48,556 nt of DNA from assembly GCA_016783885.1 (NCBI GenBank), contig JADHVR010000022.1, positions 1-48,556 on the forward strand, read 5' to 3'. How positions within the stretch are numbered: the first letter of the stretch is position 1; each line of letters starts with the position of its first letter. The translations under genes and the position numbers were made by a program. Below are positions 26,420-33,846 of this stretch, in pieces. This stretch comes from Bacteroidales bacterium. GTDB taxonomy: Bacteria; Bacteroidota; Bacteroidia; Bacteroidales; JAADJA01. Below the pieces are notes generated by a model that searched no databases, was not told the origin of the DNA, and saw nothing but the letters and a program-made list of their open reading frames with translations.

Positions 26420-27913
26420 TTAAAAATTCCTGTAATCGAACATTTCAATATTATGTAATTTATATTCCCCGCAATTACCTTTGAAATAGTCCATTCTTAA
26501 ATTTCCAGAAAGATTAAGTCTTAAACCAATATAAAAATCAAATTCCGAAAAATCACTAAAACCTAAAAAGCTGTTTATTTTATCCATACCAATAAAAAAG
26601 TTGCCATACCTAATAGCAACTCCAATATGAGGATCTAAAAAATCCCAGTTAACAAAAGAAAGAGGCATTGCAATTTCCCACCTGGTTTTTTCATACCGTG
26701 GTGTAAAAGCAACAACTGACGGGCGTTTAACAAAATTGTCGCCCAAGCCAAAACCATATATCAACGTACCGTTAAGATAAATGAATTTTTTTAGATGATA
26801 ATCGAATTGCAAACTAACTGCAAGAGGAGTATATAAAACAAACTTATCATCAGCAATCGATTGTCCGGGATAATCTGAAAAATAATGGTCTAATTTGTAA
26901 TTAATCTCATTTATTGAATTTGTTGGTAAAGTATCATGGCTTCTGTACCAATTTGTACCGGTTTCATTAAAACTGCTCACCTCTGCTTTTTTTGTGAATT
27001 TAATATAACCGAGATCCAATATTGATAATCCGATTTTATAATTATAATCATCGTATTGCTGATCGCATAATCTGTTAAAATGATTATTTGACAGACCTTT
27101 AGTTGTGTACATATATGTTATACCTAAATCAACACCGAAACCAAAGCCTCTGAATAATGGGCCTTCACGACTATTATCATCGTAATTTACAGGAAGTGAG
27201 TACGAATAATTAAAGTCCAAATTATTTATATATGCCGTATCATCATGTTGAACAAAATAATCAACATTATATACATTTGAATACAATCCGGATACACCAA
27301 ACAATGGTTTTATTGAAATTCCAACTGACCAGTACTCCCATTTATAACGGCGAATATTATAAGCATAACTAAAATCTAATTCAAACCATGATACGGATCC
27401 AAAACGGATTGTTTTATCATGATCCCATTCGATCTTCTGTTGGTCATCAAAATCAATAGCCTCATATAAAAATATTCCCATATCCTTCGGAAGTTTATTA
27501 AAAAAAGAATTTAATCTGAAAGAGGTAAAAATTCCAAAAGCATGCTTACCGTAAACCAACATACCTCCCGGACCTGTAAGCCGTATATTTTGAAAACCGT
27601 AGTAATAATCCTTATCCCTGTATATATCGAAATCTCTTGCTTCATTCTCTGATGTGTAATATACAGGGATAACGCCTTTATAAAACAACTTCACAAAGTC
27701 GCTCCTTTCAATAAACATATAATTATTGTCGATAAACATATCATAAGAAAGAATATTGTAATCCATATATAATTTTGAACACACCATTGAGGATGGATTA
27801 ATACTGATGCCATGAATGCCGGAATAATTACTATTAATCACACCCAGCATTTCCTGCCCATTGATATTATAAATTATATTACAAATTAAGAATATGGTGA
27901 GAGCTATTCTCAT
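26420..27913 (-). CDS. DUF5723-like predicted outer-membrane protein
   Basis: A 497-residue protein with a signal peptide (residues 1-19, ending near IYNINGQ) and a mature start EMLGVINSNYSGIHGISINPSSM. The latter resembles the DUF5723 proteins of Bacteroidota, whose N-terminus recalls PorV/FadL-type proteins (NPSS pattern). The rest is aromatic-rich alternating strands consistent with an outer-membrane barrel. Nothing catalytic is visible. It is a single gene, separated from rimO by a 507-base gap and from the MORN lipoprotein by 165 bases. The function is unknown; the family call rests on the N-terminal block. Confidence 0.7.
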   Translation of the reverse strand: MRIALTIFLICNIIYNINGQEMLGVINSNYSGIHGISINPSSMVCSKLYMDYNILSYDMFIDNNYMFIERSDFVKLFYKGVIPVYYTSENEARDFDIYRDKDYYYGFQNIRLTGPGGMLVYGKHAFGIFTSFRLNSFFNKLPKDMGIFLYEAIDFDDQQKIEWDHDKTIRFGSVSWFELDFSYAYNIRRYKWEYWSVGISIKPLFGVSGLYSNVYNVDYFVQHDDTAYINNLDFNYSYSLPVNYDDNSREGPLFRGFGFGVDLGITYMYTTKGLSNNHFNRLCDQQYDDYNYKIGLSILDLGYIKFTKKAEVSSFNETGTNWYRSHDTLPTNSINEINYKLDHYFSDYPGQSIADDKFVLYTPLAVSLQFDYHLKKFIYLNGTLIYGFGLGDNFVKRPSVVAFTPRYEKTRWEIAMPLSFVNWDFLDPHIGVAIRYGNFFIGMDKINSFLGFSDFSEFDFYIGLRLNLSGNLRMDYFKGNCGEYKLHNIEMFDYRNF

Positions 27914-28420
27914 TAATTGGTTTTTATTAAATTCTATTTTTGTTGCAAAATTTTATACTAAAAAAACAGAAATAAACAGATGAATCATAAAACGTCCGAA
28001 AAATAAGAAAATTTTAAGTATGACTTTATTAAAGATTTTAAAAATAAAAAAAAGGTCAGAAAACCTTCAGTAGAAAAGGACTTTCTGACCTAATTAACCA
28101 ACCAAAACCAAATTTTACAAATAAAAATTAACCACCATGAAAAATTATCAGAACATATATTAACAAATTGATGCTGTTTTTTATCAAAGAACCGCTTCAT
28201 TTATTTCAATCAATGTGCCAGAAATTGCATATAGCTGTTTATCTGCATATTACAAATCAACTAAAAAAAATTATGCTTACAGAGAATTTTTTACACAACT
28301 ATAATCACTTCTATATGTGCACTTTACCACTTATAAATAAAATATAGTAAAATAGAATATTTATCCATTTTCGTAAAACTTTCCGTCAGCGGATAAATAG
28401 TACAAATTTTGGTTTGAAGT
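27914..28420. other. 507-base gene-free region with a strong hairpin
   Basis: No credible reading frame on either strand. Contents: a 10-bp perfect stem at 28053-28091 (listed separately); a motif reading TTAACCACCATGAAAAATTA at 28128-28147 that looks like a Bacteroidota translation start but opens only an 8-codon frame; and a weak inverted repeat ATTTATCC (28359-28366) / GGATAAAT (28391-28398) just after the rimO stop. It could be the long 3' region of rimO or hold a small RNA. Confidence 0.5.
28053..28091 (-). terminator. Hairpin, terminator-like on the minus strand
   Basis: AGGTCAGAAA (28053-28062) pairs with TTTCTGACCT (28082-28091); an inner CCTT/AAGG pair can extend it. On the minus strand a run of U follows the stem, so it would end leftward transcripts, about 330 bases after the rimO stop. 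Confidence 0.65.
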
Positions 28421-29734
28421 TTAGAAATGGGACACTTTTCCGAAAAGGTCGAAATATTCTGCATCTGAAACTTCAACAGAATAAAATTCGCCAATTTGTA
28501 AAGGTCTTTCAGGTGAGGATATTAACACTTCATTATCTATTTCAGGAGAGTCGTATTCTGTTCTACCAACATAATACTCATTTTCTTTCCTGTCGATAAG
28601 AGTTTTAAAAGTTTTTCCTATTCTGTTTTTGTTTAACTTTAAAGATAAAGATTGCTGAATGCCCATTAACTGTTCAATTCTATCATTTTTAATCTGCTCA
28701 GGAACATCATCCTTCAATTTAAAAGCTTTTGTTCCTTCCTCCGGCGAATAAGCAAAAACCCCCAGACGATCAAATTCAAAATCCTTAACAAACCGTACAA
28801 GTTCTTGATATTCCTCTTGTGTCTCACCGGGGAAACCGATAATTAAAGTGGTTCTTAATGCAGCATCGGGAATGACTTTCCGGATTTTCTCAAGCAATCG
28901 CATAGTTTCCGCTTTTGAATGTCCACGCTTCATTAAGCCAAGAATTCGATTATTGATATGCTGGACAGGAATATCAATGTAATTGCAAATATTCGGTTTT
29001 TCATTCATCAGATATAAAACTTCTTCGGGGAAGCCGGCAGGATATGTATAATGCAGCCTTATCCACTCCAACCCTCCGATTTCGGATAAAGAATTAAGAA
29101 GGCGAGCGAGGTTGTTCTTTTTATAAAGGTCGATGCCATAATAAGTTAAATCCTGAGATATCAGGATAATTTCCTTTACGCCTTTATTTACCAGCCTTTT
29201 CGCTTCATCAATAATTTCCTCCTCTGATCTTGAAATATGTTTCCCTCTTATTAAAGGAATAGCACAAAATGTACATTTCCGGTTGCAGCCTTCAGCTATT
29301 TTCAGATAGGCATAATGACCTGGTGTAGTTAATTCTCTTTCTCTGATAAGTTCTTTCTTATACCTTCCACCCAATTCACTAACAATTTGTTTTATATCGT
29401 TTACGCCAAAATACTTGTCAATATCCGGTATTTCTTTATTTAGCTCATCTTTGTACCGCTCCGACAGACATCCCATCACATAAACATTCTCTATTAACCC
29501 ATTTTCCTTTGCATTAACATACTGAAGTATAGTATCGATGGATTCTTGTTTTGCATCATTTATAAAACCGCAAGTATTAATTACAACAATATCGGCATTT
29601 GTTCCCTTTTCTTCAAAAGCTAATTCCAGCCTGTTTGCTTTAAGCTGTCCCATTAAAACTTCCGAATCCACAAGGTTTTTTGAACATCCTAGCGAGATAA
29701 TATTGATTTTTTTCTTTAAAGGTTTGGTTTGCAA
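28421..29734 (-). CDS. rimO: Ribosomal protein S12 methylthiotransferase RimO
   Basis: A 437-residue radical-SAM enzyme that methylthiolates the conserved aspartate of ribosomal protein S12. The N-terminal UPF0004 domain has SLGCSKNLVDSEV with Cys17, plus Cys55 and Cys89 for the auxiliary [4Fe-4S] cluster. The radical-SAM cluster is C150-x3-C154-x2-C157 in EGCNRKCTFCAIP, followed by RGKHISR. A TRAM domain ends the protein (YVGRTEYDSPEIDNEV). The SLGCSKN form and RGKHISR favour RimO over MiaB. The start is a TTG; the next ATG would remove Cys17. It follows ftsY on the same strand, 89 bases apart, a common Bacteroidota order. Confidence 0.94.
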   Translation of the reverse strand: MQTKPLKKKINIISLGCSKNLVDSEVLMGQLKANRLELAFEEKGTNADIVVINTCGFINDAKQESIDTILQYVNAKENGLIENVYVMGCLSERYKDELNKEIPDIDKYFGVNDIKQIVSELGGRYKKELIRERELTTPGHYAYLKIAEGCNRKCTFCAIPLIRGKHISRSEEEIIDEAKRLVNKGVKEIILISQDLTYYGIDLYKKNNLARLLNSLSEIGGLEWIRLHYTYPAGFPEEVLYLMNEKPNICNYIDIPVQHINNRILGLMKRGHSKAETMRLLEKIRKVIPDAALRTTLIIGFPGETQEEYQELVRFVKDFEFDRLGVFAYSPEEGTKAFKLKDDVPEQIKNDRIEQLMGIQQSLSLKLNKNRIGKTFKTLIDRKENEYYVGRTEYDSPEIDNEVLISSPERPLQIGEFYSVEVSDAEYFDLFGKVSHF

Positions 29735-29823
29735 AATATAGATTTTATCAAAGTATGATTTCTTATTTCAAATCCAAAATCTAAAATCGTCCATACGGAT
29801 TCCTTGTAGTCATAAATCTAAAA

Positions 29824-30774
29824 TTAATTAAACAGGCTATCAACAAATTCCATACGATTAAACACCTGAAGGTCTTCCATTTTTTCCCCGATACCGATAT
29901 ATTTTACAGGCACCTTAAACTGGTCGGAAATTCCAATCACAACTCCGCCTTTTGCGGTTCCGTCTAACTTAGTCAGGGCAATGGCATTAACTTCGGTTGC
30001 AGCAGTGAACTGTCGAGCCTGTTCAATGGCATTTTGCCCTGTGGAGGCATCAAGAATCAGCAGGATTTCATGCGGAGCATCAGGTATAATCTTTTTCATC
30101 ACACGCTTTATCTTAGATAACTCATTCATAAGATTAACTTTATTATGCAGCCTTCCAGCCGTATCAATAATTACTACGTCCGCATCTCTCGACAGCGCTG
30201 ACTTAAGCGTATCAAATGCAACAGAGGCCGGATCGGCGTCCATTCCCTGGTTTATAATAGGCACGCCTGCACGTTCGGCCCAGATAACCAACTGGTCAAC
30301 TGCCGCAGCACGGAAAGTATCGGCTGCTCCAATTAATACCGATTTCCCTGCTTGTTTGAACTGGTAAGCTAACTTACCGATAGTGGTGGTTTTACCAACT
30401 CCATTCACACCAACAATTAGAATAACATAAGGATGTACACCTTCGGGAATTGAAAAATCAACCGTTTCTTCTTTGTTATTCTCTTGTAACAACTCAGCAA
30501 TCTCCTCTTTAAGAATAGTATTCAATTCTGCCGTACCAAGATATTTATCACGCGAAACCCGTTCTTCTATTCTTTCAATGATTTTGAGCGTAGTGTCAAC
30601 ACCAACATCGGAAGTAACAAGAATTTCCTCAAGATTATCCAGAACCTCATCATCAACTTTTGATTTGCCTGCCACAGCTCTTGAAAGCTTAGCAAAAACA
30701 CTTTCTTTAGTTTTAGATAATCCTTTATCTAATTTTTCTTTCTTTTCCCTTGAAAAAACATTGAATAAACCCAT
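29824..30774 (-). CDS. ftsY: Signal recognition particle receptor FtsY
   Basis: A 316-residue SRP GTPase that docks SRP-ribosome complexes at the inner membrane for co-translational insertion. The short N-terminal A region is followed by the helical N domain (about residues 20-105) and the G domain: G1 VGVNGVGKTTTIGKLA (about 121-136), DTFRAAAVDQL, the DTAGRLHNK G3, and the TKLDGTAKGG G4 region. The acidic A domain of E. coli FtsY is absent, as is usual in Bacteroidota. It follows the DUF4295 gene after a hairpin, and precedes rimO. Confidence 0.96.
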   Translation of the reverse strand: MGLFNVFSREKKEKLDKGLSKTKESVFAKLSRAVAGKSKVDDEVLDNLEEILVTSDVGVDTTLKIIERIEERVSRDKYLGTAELNTILKEEIAELLQENNKEETVDFSIPEGVHPYVILIVGVNGVGKTTTIGKLAYQFKQAGKSVLIGAADTFRAAAVDQLVIWAERAGVPIINQGMDADPASVAFDTLKSALSRDADVVIIDTAGRLHNKVNLMNELSKIKRVMKKIIPDAPHEILLILDASTGQNAIEQARQFTAATEVNAIALTKLDGTAKGGVVIGISDQFKVPVKYIGIGEKMEDLQVFNRMEFVDSLFN

Positions 30775-30799
30775 ATATGCTAATTTATATAAATAGAAA

Positions 30800-30828
30800 A
30801 AGCTTCTTCCCTGAACAGGAAAAAGCTT
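30800..30828 (-). terminator. Terminator or attenuator between DUF4295 and ftsY
   Basis: AAGCTT-TTCC (30800-30810, one bulged base) pairs with GGAA-AAGCTT (30818-30828). On the minus strand the stem ends in a short U-run. It would end the rpmG-DUF4295 transcript or lower read-through into ftsY. Confidence 0.65.
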
Positions 30829-30855
30829 AATAAATACAAATATCCTATCGATTAA

Positions 30856-31008
30856 TTATTTCTTAGCTAAAAAATCTTTTACCTGTTCAACATGCATAAC
30901 CCTTTCTTTGAAAGAATAAGCGCCTGTTTTTGGCGATTTGACCATTCTGATCACCTTTGTATAATTTTTACCTGCTGTTTGTAATGTAGCAACAACTTTC
31001 TTAGCCAT
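30856..31008 (-). CDS. DUF4295 family small basic protein
   Basis: A 50-residue protein beginning MAKKVVATLQTAGKNYTKVI and ending VMHVEQVKDFLAKK, read from the sequence because it falls below the usual length cut-off. This matches the DUF4295 family, a conserved very small basic protein of Bacteroidota always found beside rpmG. Its strong basic character and its place 8 bases after the rpmG stop suggest a ribosome-associated role. That role is an inference from context. Confidence 0.92.
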   Translation of the reverse strand: MAKKVVATLQTAGKNYTKVIRMVKSPKTGAYSFKERVMHVEQVKDFLAKK

Positions 31009-31016
31009 AACAAATA

Positions 31017-31205
31017 TTATTTAATTTCTTTATGAATTGTGTATTTCTTTAAAACAGGATTGAATTTTTTAAGTTCAAGCCTTTCAGGAGTGTTTTTTTT
31101 GTTTTTAGTTGTGATATACCTTGATGTACCGGGCATACCACTGTTTTTATGCTCCGTACATTCTAAGATCACCTGAACTCTTGCGTCTTTAGTCTTTTTA
31201 GCCAT
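31017..31205 (-). CDS. rpmG: 50S ribosomal protein L33
   Basis: A 62-residue L33. [20 protein letters not shown], then [20 protein letters not shown] and [17 protein letters not shown] are the standard L33 pattern; only one Cys remains of the zinc-binding form, so it is the non-zinc type or a partial one. It heads a small ribosomal operon with DUF4295. A -7 box lies 60 bases upstream at 31265-31272, back to back with the xerD promoter. The rpmB gene that commonly precedes rpmG in Bacteroidota is not here. Confidence 0.95.
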   Translation of the reverse strand: MAKKTKDARVQVILECTEHKNSGMPGTSRYITTKNKKNTPERLELKKFNPVLKKYTIHKEIK

Positions 31206-31264
31206 TTCTGTTTTCGTTAATAAAATTAAACTTTCGCTAAAACTTCTGTTTTAAAATCGGGGTG

Positions 31265-31272
31265 CAAAAGTA
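31265..31272 (-). promoter_or_regulatory. Putative -7 box for rpmG-DUF4295
   Basis: Minus-strand TACTTTTG (TAnnTTTG) 59 bases before the rpmG ATG, divergent from the xerD promoter. Confidence 0.45.
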
Positions 31273-31299
31273 TATTTTTTCTTATAATAAACCTAATTA

Positions 31300-31329
31300 T
31301 TTGAAAATATTTTAAAATACTTAATTTTG
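31300..31329 (+). promoter_or_regulatory. Promoter for xerD, deciding its start
   Basis: TTTG (31300-31303), 18 bases, then the -7 box TAATTTTG (31322-31329). An in-frame TTG at 31327 lies inside the -7 box, so translation from it is unlikely and the ATG at 31339 is preferred. Confidence 0.55.
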
Positions 31330-31338
31330 GAAGTTGAA

Positions 31339-32265
31339 ATGATTTGGCAAAGTTATATAAACGGTTTTAAAGCATACCTGAAGCTTGAAAAGTCGCTTTC
31401 AACAAATTCGGTTGAAGCATATATTCATGATATTGAAAAACTTTCCCAATTTTTTGATTTAAAAAACAAAAATATCTCACCCGAAAAAGTCACCTTATCA
31501 GAGCTTCAGGATTTTATAAAATGGATAAATGAGTTAGGATTAACGGCAACAAGCCAGGCACGAATAATCTCAGGCATCAAGGCTTTTTATAAATATCTTT
31601 TGCTTGAAGATATTATTTCGCAAAGCCCGGCTGAGTTGCTTGAAGCTCCTAGAACCGGACGAAAATTACCTGATACGCTTAGTGTGGAAGAAATAAACAG
31701 TCTGATAAATGCTATTGACCTAAGCACACCTGAAGGAACAAGAAATAAAGCCATGCTCGAAACTTTATACGGTTGCGGATTAAGAGTATCGGAACTAATT
31801 GGTTTAAAAATATCCAACCTTTATTTTAATGACGGATTTATTAAGATCACAGGCAAGGGTGACAAGGAAAGATTAGTACCGATTGGCAATATTGCAATAA
31901 AAAATATTAAAATTTATATCGATAATATCAGAAATCATCTAAATATAAAAAAAGACAGCACCGACATTTTGTTTTTAAACAGAAGGGGGGCAAAAATGAC
32001 CCGTGTTATGGTTTTCCTGATTATAAAAAACCTTGCCGAATGTACCGGATTAAAAAAAACAATAAGCCCTCACACCTTCCGGCATTCGTTTGCTACACAC
32101 CTTATCGAAGGAGGCGCCAACTTACGTGCAGTACAGGAAATGTTAGGGCATGAGTCAATTACGACAACTGAAATTTATACGCATTTGGACAGGGAATATC
32201 TTAGAGCTTCCATTCTGCAATTTCATCCGAGGTCGGAGATGAATATTAAAAAAAAAGATATTTAA
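31339..32265 (+). CDS. xerD: Site-specific tyrosine recombinase XerD
   Basis: About 308 residues from the ATG at 31339. Tyrosine recombinase of the XerC/D group that resolves chromosome dimers at dif. The N-terminal SAM-like core-binding domain (SYINGFKAYLKLEKSLSTNS) is followed by the catalytic domain with GCGLRVSELIGLK (Arg), GKGDKERLVP (Lys), [13 protein letters not shown] (His-x-x-Arg), [15 protein letters not shown] (His, and Tyr nucleophile) and the end FHPRSEMN. All six catalytic residues are present. Its 3' part (32077-32183) is identical over 107 bases to a fragment at 33652-33758, beyond the following ATPase gene. Divergent from rpmG. Confidence 0.93.
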   Translation: MIWQSYINGFKAYLKLEKSLSTNSVEAYIHDIEKLSQFFDLKNKNISPEKVTLSELQDFIKWINELGLTATSQARIISGIKAFYKYLLLEDIISQSPAELLEAPRTGRKLPDTLSVEEINSLINAIDLSTPEGTRNKAMLETLYGCGLRVSELIGLKISNLYFNDGFIKITGKGDKERLVPIGNIAIKNIKIYIDNIRNHLNIKKDSTDILFLNRRGAKMTRVMVFLIIKNLAECTGLKKTISPHTFRHSFATHLIEGGANLRAVQEMLGHESITTTEIYTHLDREYLRASILQFHPRSEMNIKKKDI

Positions 32266-32313
32266 TAATTGATTAATGATCTAAATCAAAGTTATCAGAT
32301 TGCGCTATTCAAG

Positions 32314-32339
32314 ATAACAGGTTGGAAAAAACCTGTTAT
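32314..32339. repeat. 10-bp perfect inverted repeat after xerD
   Basis: ATAACAGGTT (32314-32323) pairs with AACCTGTTAT (32330-32339) around GGAAAA. No T-run follows, so it is more like a REP-type palindrome than a terminator, though it could still act on xerD transcript ends. Confidence 0.6.
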
Positions 32340-32362
32340 GTTAGGGTGAACAAGACAACAGC

Positions 32363-32421
32363 TTACCACTTGGCAACATACCAAATGGTATGATACTAAT
32401 TGGTATCATACCATTTGGTAT
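32363..32421. promoter_or_regulatory. Operator-like array of four 14-bp palindromes at 15-bp period
   Basis: Units at 32363 (TTACCACTTGGCAA, degenerate), 32378 (ATACCAAATGGTAT), 32393 (ATACTAATTGGTAT) and 32408 (ATACCATTTGGTAT). Units 2 and 4 are perfect palindromes. Together 32377-32396 and 32403-32422 form a perfect 20-bp inverted repeat. The last unit covers the -33 box of the ATPase promoter, so a bound protein would block transcription. Confidence 0.8.
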
Positions 32422-32446
32422 GTTTGATAAAAAATATATACCTTTG
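32414..32446 (+). promoter_or_regulatory. Promoter of the ATPase gene
   Basis: TTTG (32414-32417) lies inside the last operator palindrome; after 21 bases comes TACCTTTG (32439-32446), a perfect -7 box. It ends 4 bases before the ATG at 32451, so the mRNA would be leaderless or nearly so. Confidence 0.6.
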
Positions 32447-32450
32447 CAAA

Positions 32451-33575
32451 ATGAAATCACCATTTGTTTACGGAAAAGTAGTTACAGGCAATTCCTTTAT
32501 TAATCGTACCGAGGAAATTGCACGATTGACAGGAAATTTTCAAAACTATTTGAATAGTATTCTTATCTCTCCTCGCAGATGGGGAAAATCATCATTAGTT
32601 AGAAAAGCTGCAACGGTAGTAAATACAAGTAATTCCAATATCAGGTTTTGTTTTCTCGATATGTTCAGGATTCGCACAGAAGAAGAATTTTATAAACGAT
32701 ACGCTATTGAGATCATTAAGTCAACATCAGGAAAACTGGATGAATGGATTGAAAATGTAAAAAATTTCATGGGCAGGCTATCACCAAGTTTTTCGTTCGG
32801 GACCGATCCGGCAAACGATTTTCAGTTAAGTTTTGATCTATCTTCCCGCGAGTTGGATGTGGAAGAAATCCTTAACCTTCCGGAGAAGATAGCAATAAAG
32901 AAAAAAATACATATCCTTGTATGTATTGATGAGTTTCAAAACATCGGGAATTACAAAGATGCTTTGGAATTTCAGAAATTATTACGGTCTGTTTGGCAAT
33001 ATCATCATAATACATCGTATTGTTTATATGGCAGTAAAAGGCACATGATGATGGAACTTTTCGAAAAACAATCCATGCCGTTTTATAAATTCGGGGATAT
33101 TTTGTTTTTACAAAAAATTAAAAAACGACATTTCATTGAGTTCATTACGGATTCTTTTTCTAAAACAGGCAAATCAATCAATAAAAATTATTCCGAAAAT
33201 CTGGTTGACCGTGTAGAAACACATCCTTATTATATTCAGCAATTGGCCCATATTGTATGGGTTAATACTACTGGAAATGTAACGGAAGATATATTAGAAG
33301 AATCGGTAAATGAATTAATAGAGCAGAATACAATTTTGTATCAGCAAATTTTAAATGAGTTGAGCTATACCCAAATAAATTTCCTGATTGCACTTTCCAG
33401 GAGTGAAACCAGCTTTAATTCTGCAGAAGTGTTGCAAAAATATGCTCTCGGGACTTCAGGCAATGTAACCAAAATAAAAAAAGTGCTCATAAACAAAGAG
33501 ATCGTTGATATTACCAATGGTAGCATATTTTTTCTTGACCCTGCTTTCAGGCTTTGGCTGCTGAAAATGTTTTAA
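32451..33575 (+). CDS. Archaeal-type/STAND-like P-loop ATPase
   Basis: A 374-residue ATPase of the Pfam ATPase_2 (archaeal ATPase) type. The first block FVYGKVVTGNSFINRTEEI resembles the family opening FxxRxxE. Walker A is degenerate, SPRRWGKSSLV (about residues 39-49), as is common in this family; Walker B is HILVCIDEFQNIG. Sensor-like YCLYGSKRHMM follows. The C-terminal 70 residues (YTQINFLIALS through GTSGNVTKIKKVLI) look like a winged helix, which could bind DNA. ATG 32451 is chosen because upstream frame overlaps the operator array and the promoter. The gene sits between xerD and a broken copy of the xerD 3' end. The role is unknown. Confidence 0.82.
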   Translation: MKSPFVYGKVVTGNSFINRTEEIARLTGNFQNYLNSILISPRRWGKSSLVRKAATVVNTSNSNIRFCFLDMFRIRTEEEFYKRYAIEIIKSTSGKLDEWIENVKNFMGRLSPSFSFGTDPANDFQLSFDLSSRELDVEEILNLPEKIAIKKKIHILVCIDEFQNIGNYKDALEFQKLLRSVWQYHHNTSYCLYGSKRHMMMELFEKQSMPFYKFGDILFLQKIKKRHFIEFITDSFSKTGKSINKNYSENLVDRVETHPYYIQQLAHIVWVNTTGNVTEDILEESVNELIEQNTILYQQILNELSYTQINFLIALSRSETSFNSAEVLQKYALGTSGNVTKIKKVLINKEIVDITNGSIFFLDPAFRLWLLKMF

Positions 33576-33626
33576 TAAGGAAAAAGTACGTGAATATGTA
33601 AAAAATCCACCTAAATTCATCATAAG

Positions 33627-33825
33627 CTGAATAAAACAATCAGTCCTCACTTTCCGGCATTCGTTTGCTACACACCTTATCGAAGGAGGCGCCAACTTAC
33701 GTGCAGTACAGGAAATGTTAGGGCATGAGTCAATTACGACAACTGAAATTTATACGCACCTCAACAGAGAATACTTACGTGAGGCTATTATGACTTATCA
33801 TCCGAGGGCAAGGAAAAATTATTAA
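33627..33825 (+). pseudogene. 3' fragment of a XerD-type recombinase
   Basis: Encodes the last part of a tyrosine recombinase. LNKTISPH is in one frame, a 2-base deletion near 33650 follows, and then [20 protein letters not shown] through [20 protein letters not shown] to a stop at 33823-33825. Bases 33652-33758 are identical to xerD 32077-32183; the last 65 bases diverge from xerD but still encode a good XerD end. The 5' two thirds are missing. It cannot encode an active enzyme since it lacks the first Arg and Lys. The 271-base gap after the ATPase gene contains it and little else. Confidence 0.85.
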
Positions 33826-33846
33826 AGTGACTGAAATGTGATTAAA

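Noticed and set aside
30800-30828. Riboswitch in front of ftsY
   Set aside because: It is a simple hairpin with a U-run and shows no larger conserved fold, so a terminator is the simpler reading.
31327-31338. TTG start for xerD at 31327
   Set aside because: The TTG forms the end of the -7 box TAATTTTG, so it should not be transcribed; the ATG at 31339 gives a normal XerD length.
32314-32422. Insertion-sequence ends around the ATPase gene
   Set aside because: The inverted repeats all lie on one side of the gene and no matching end or target duplication was seen on the other side.
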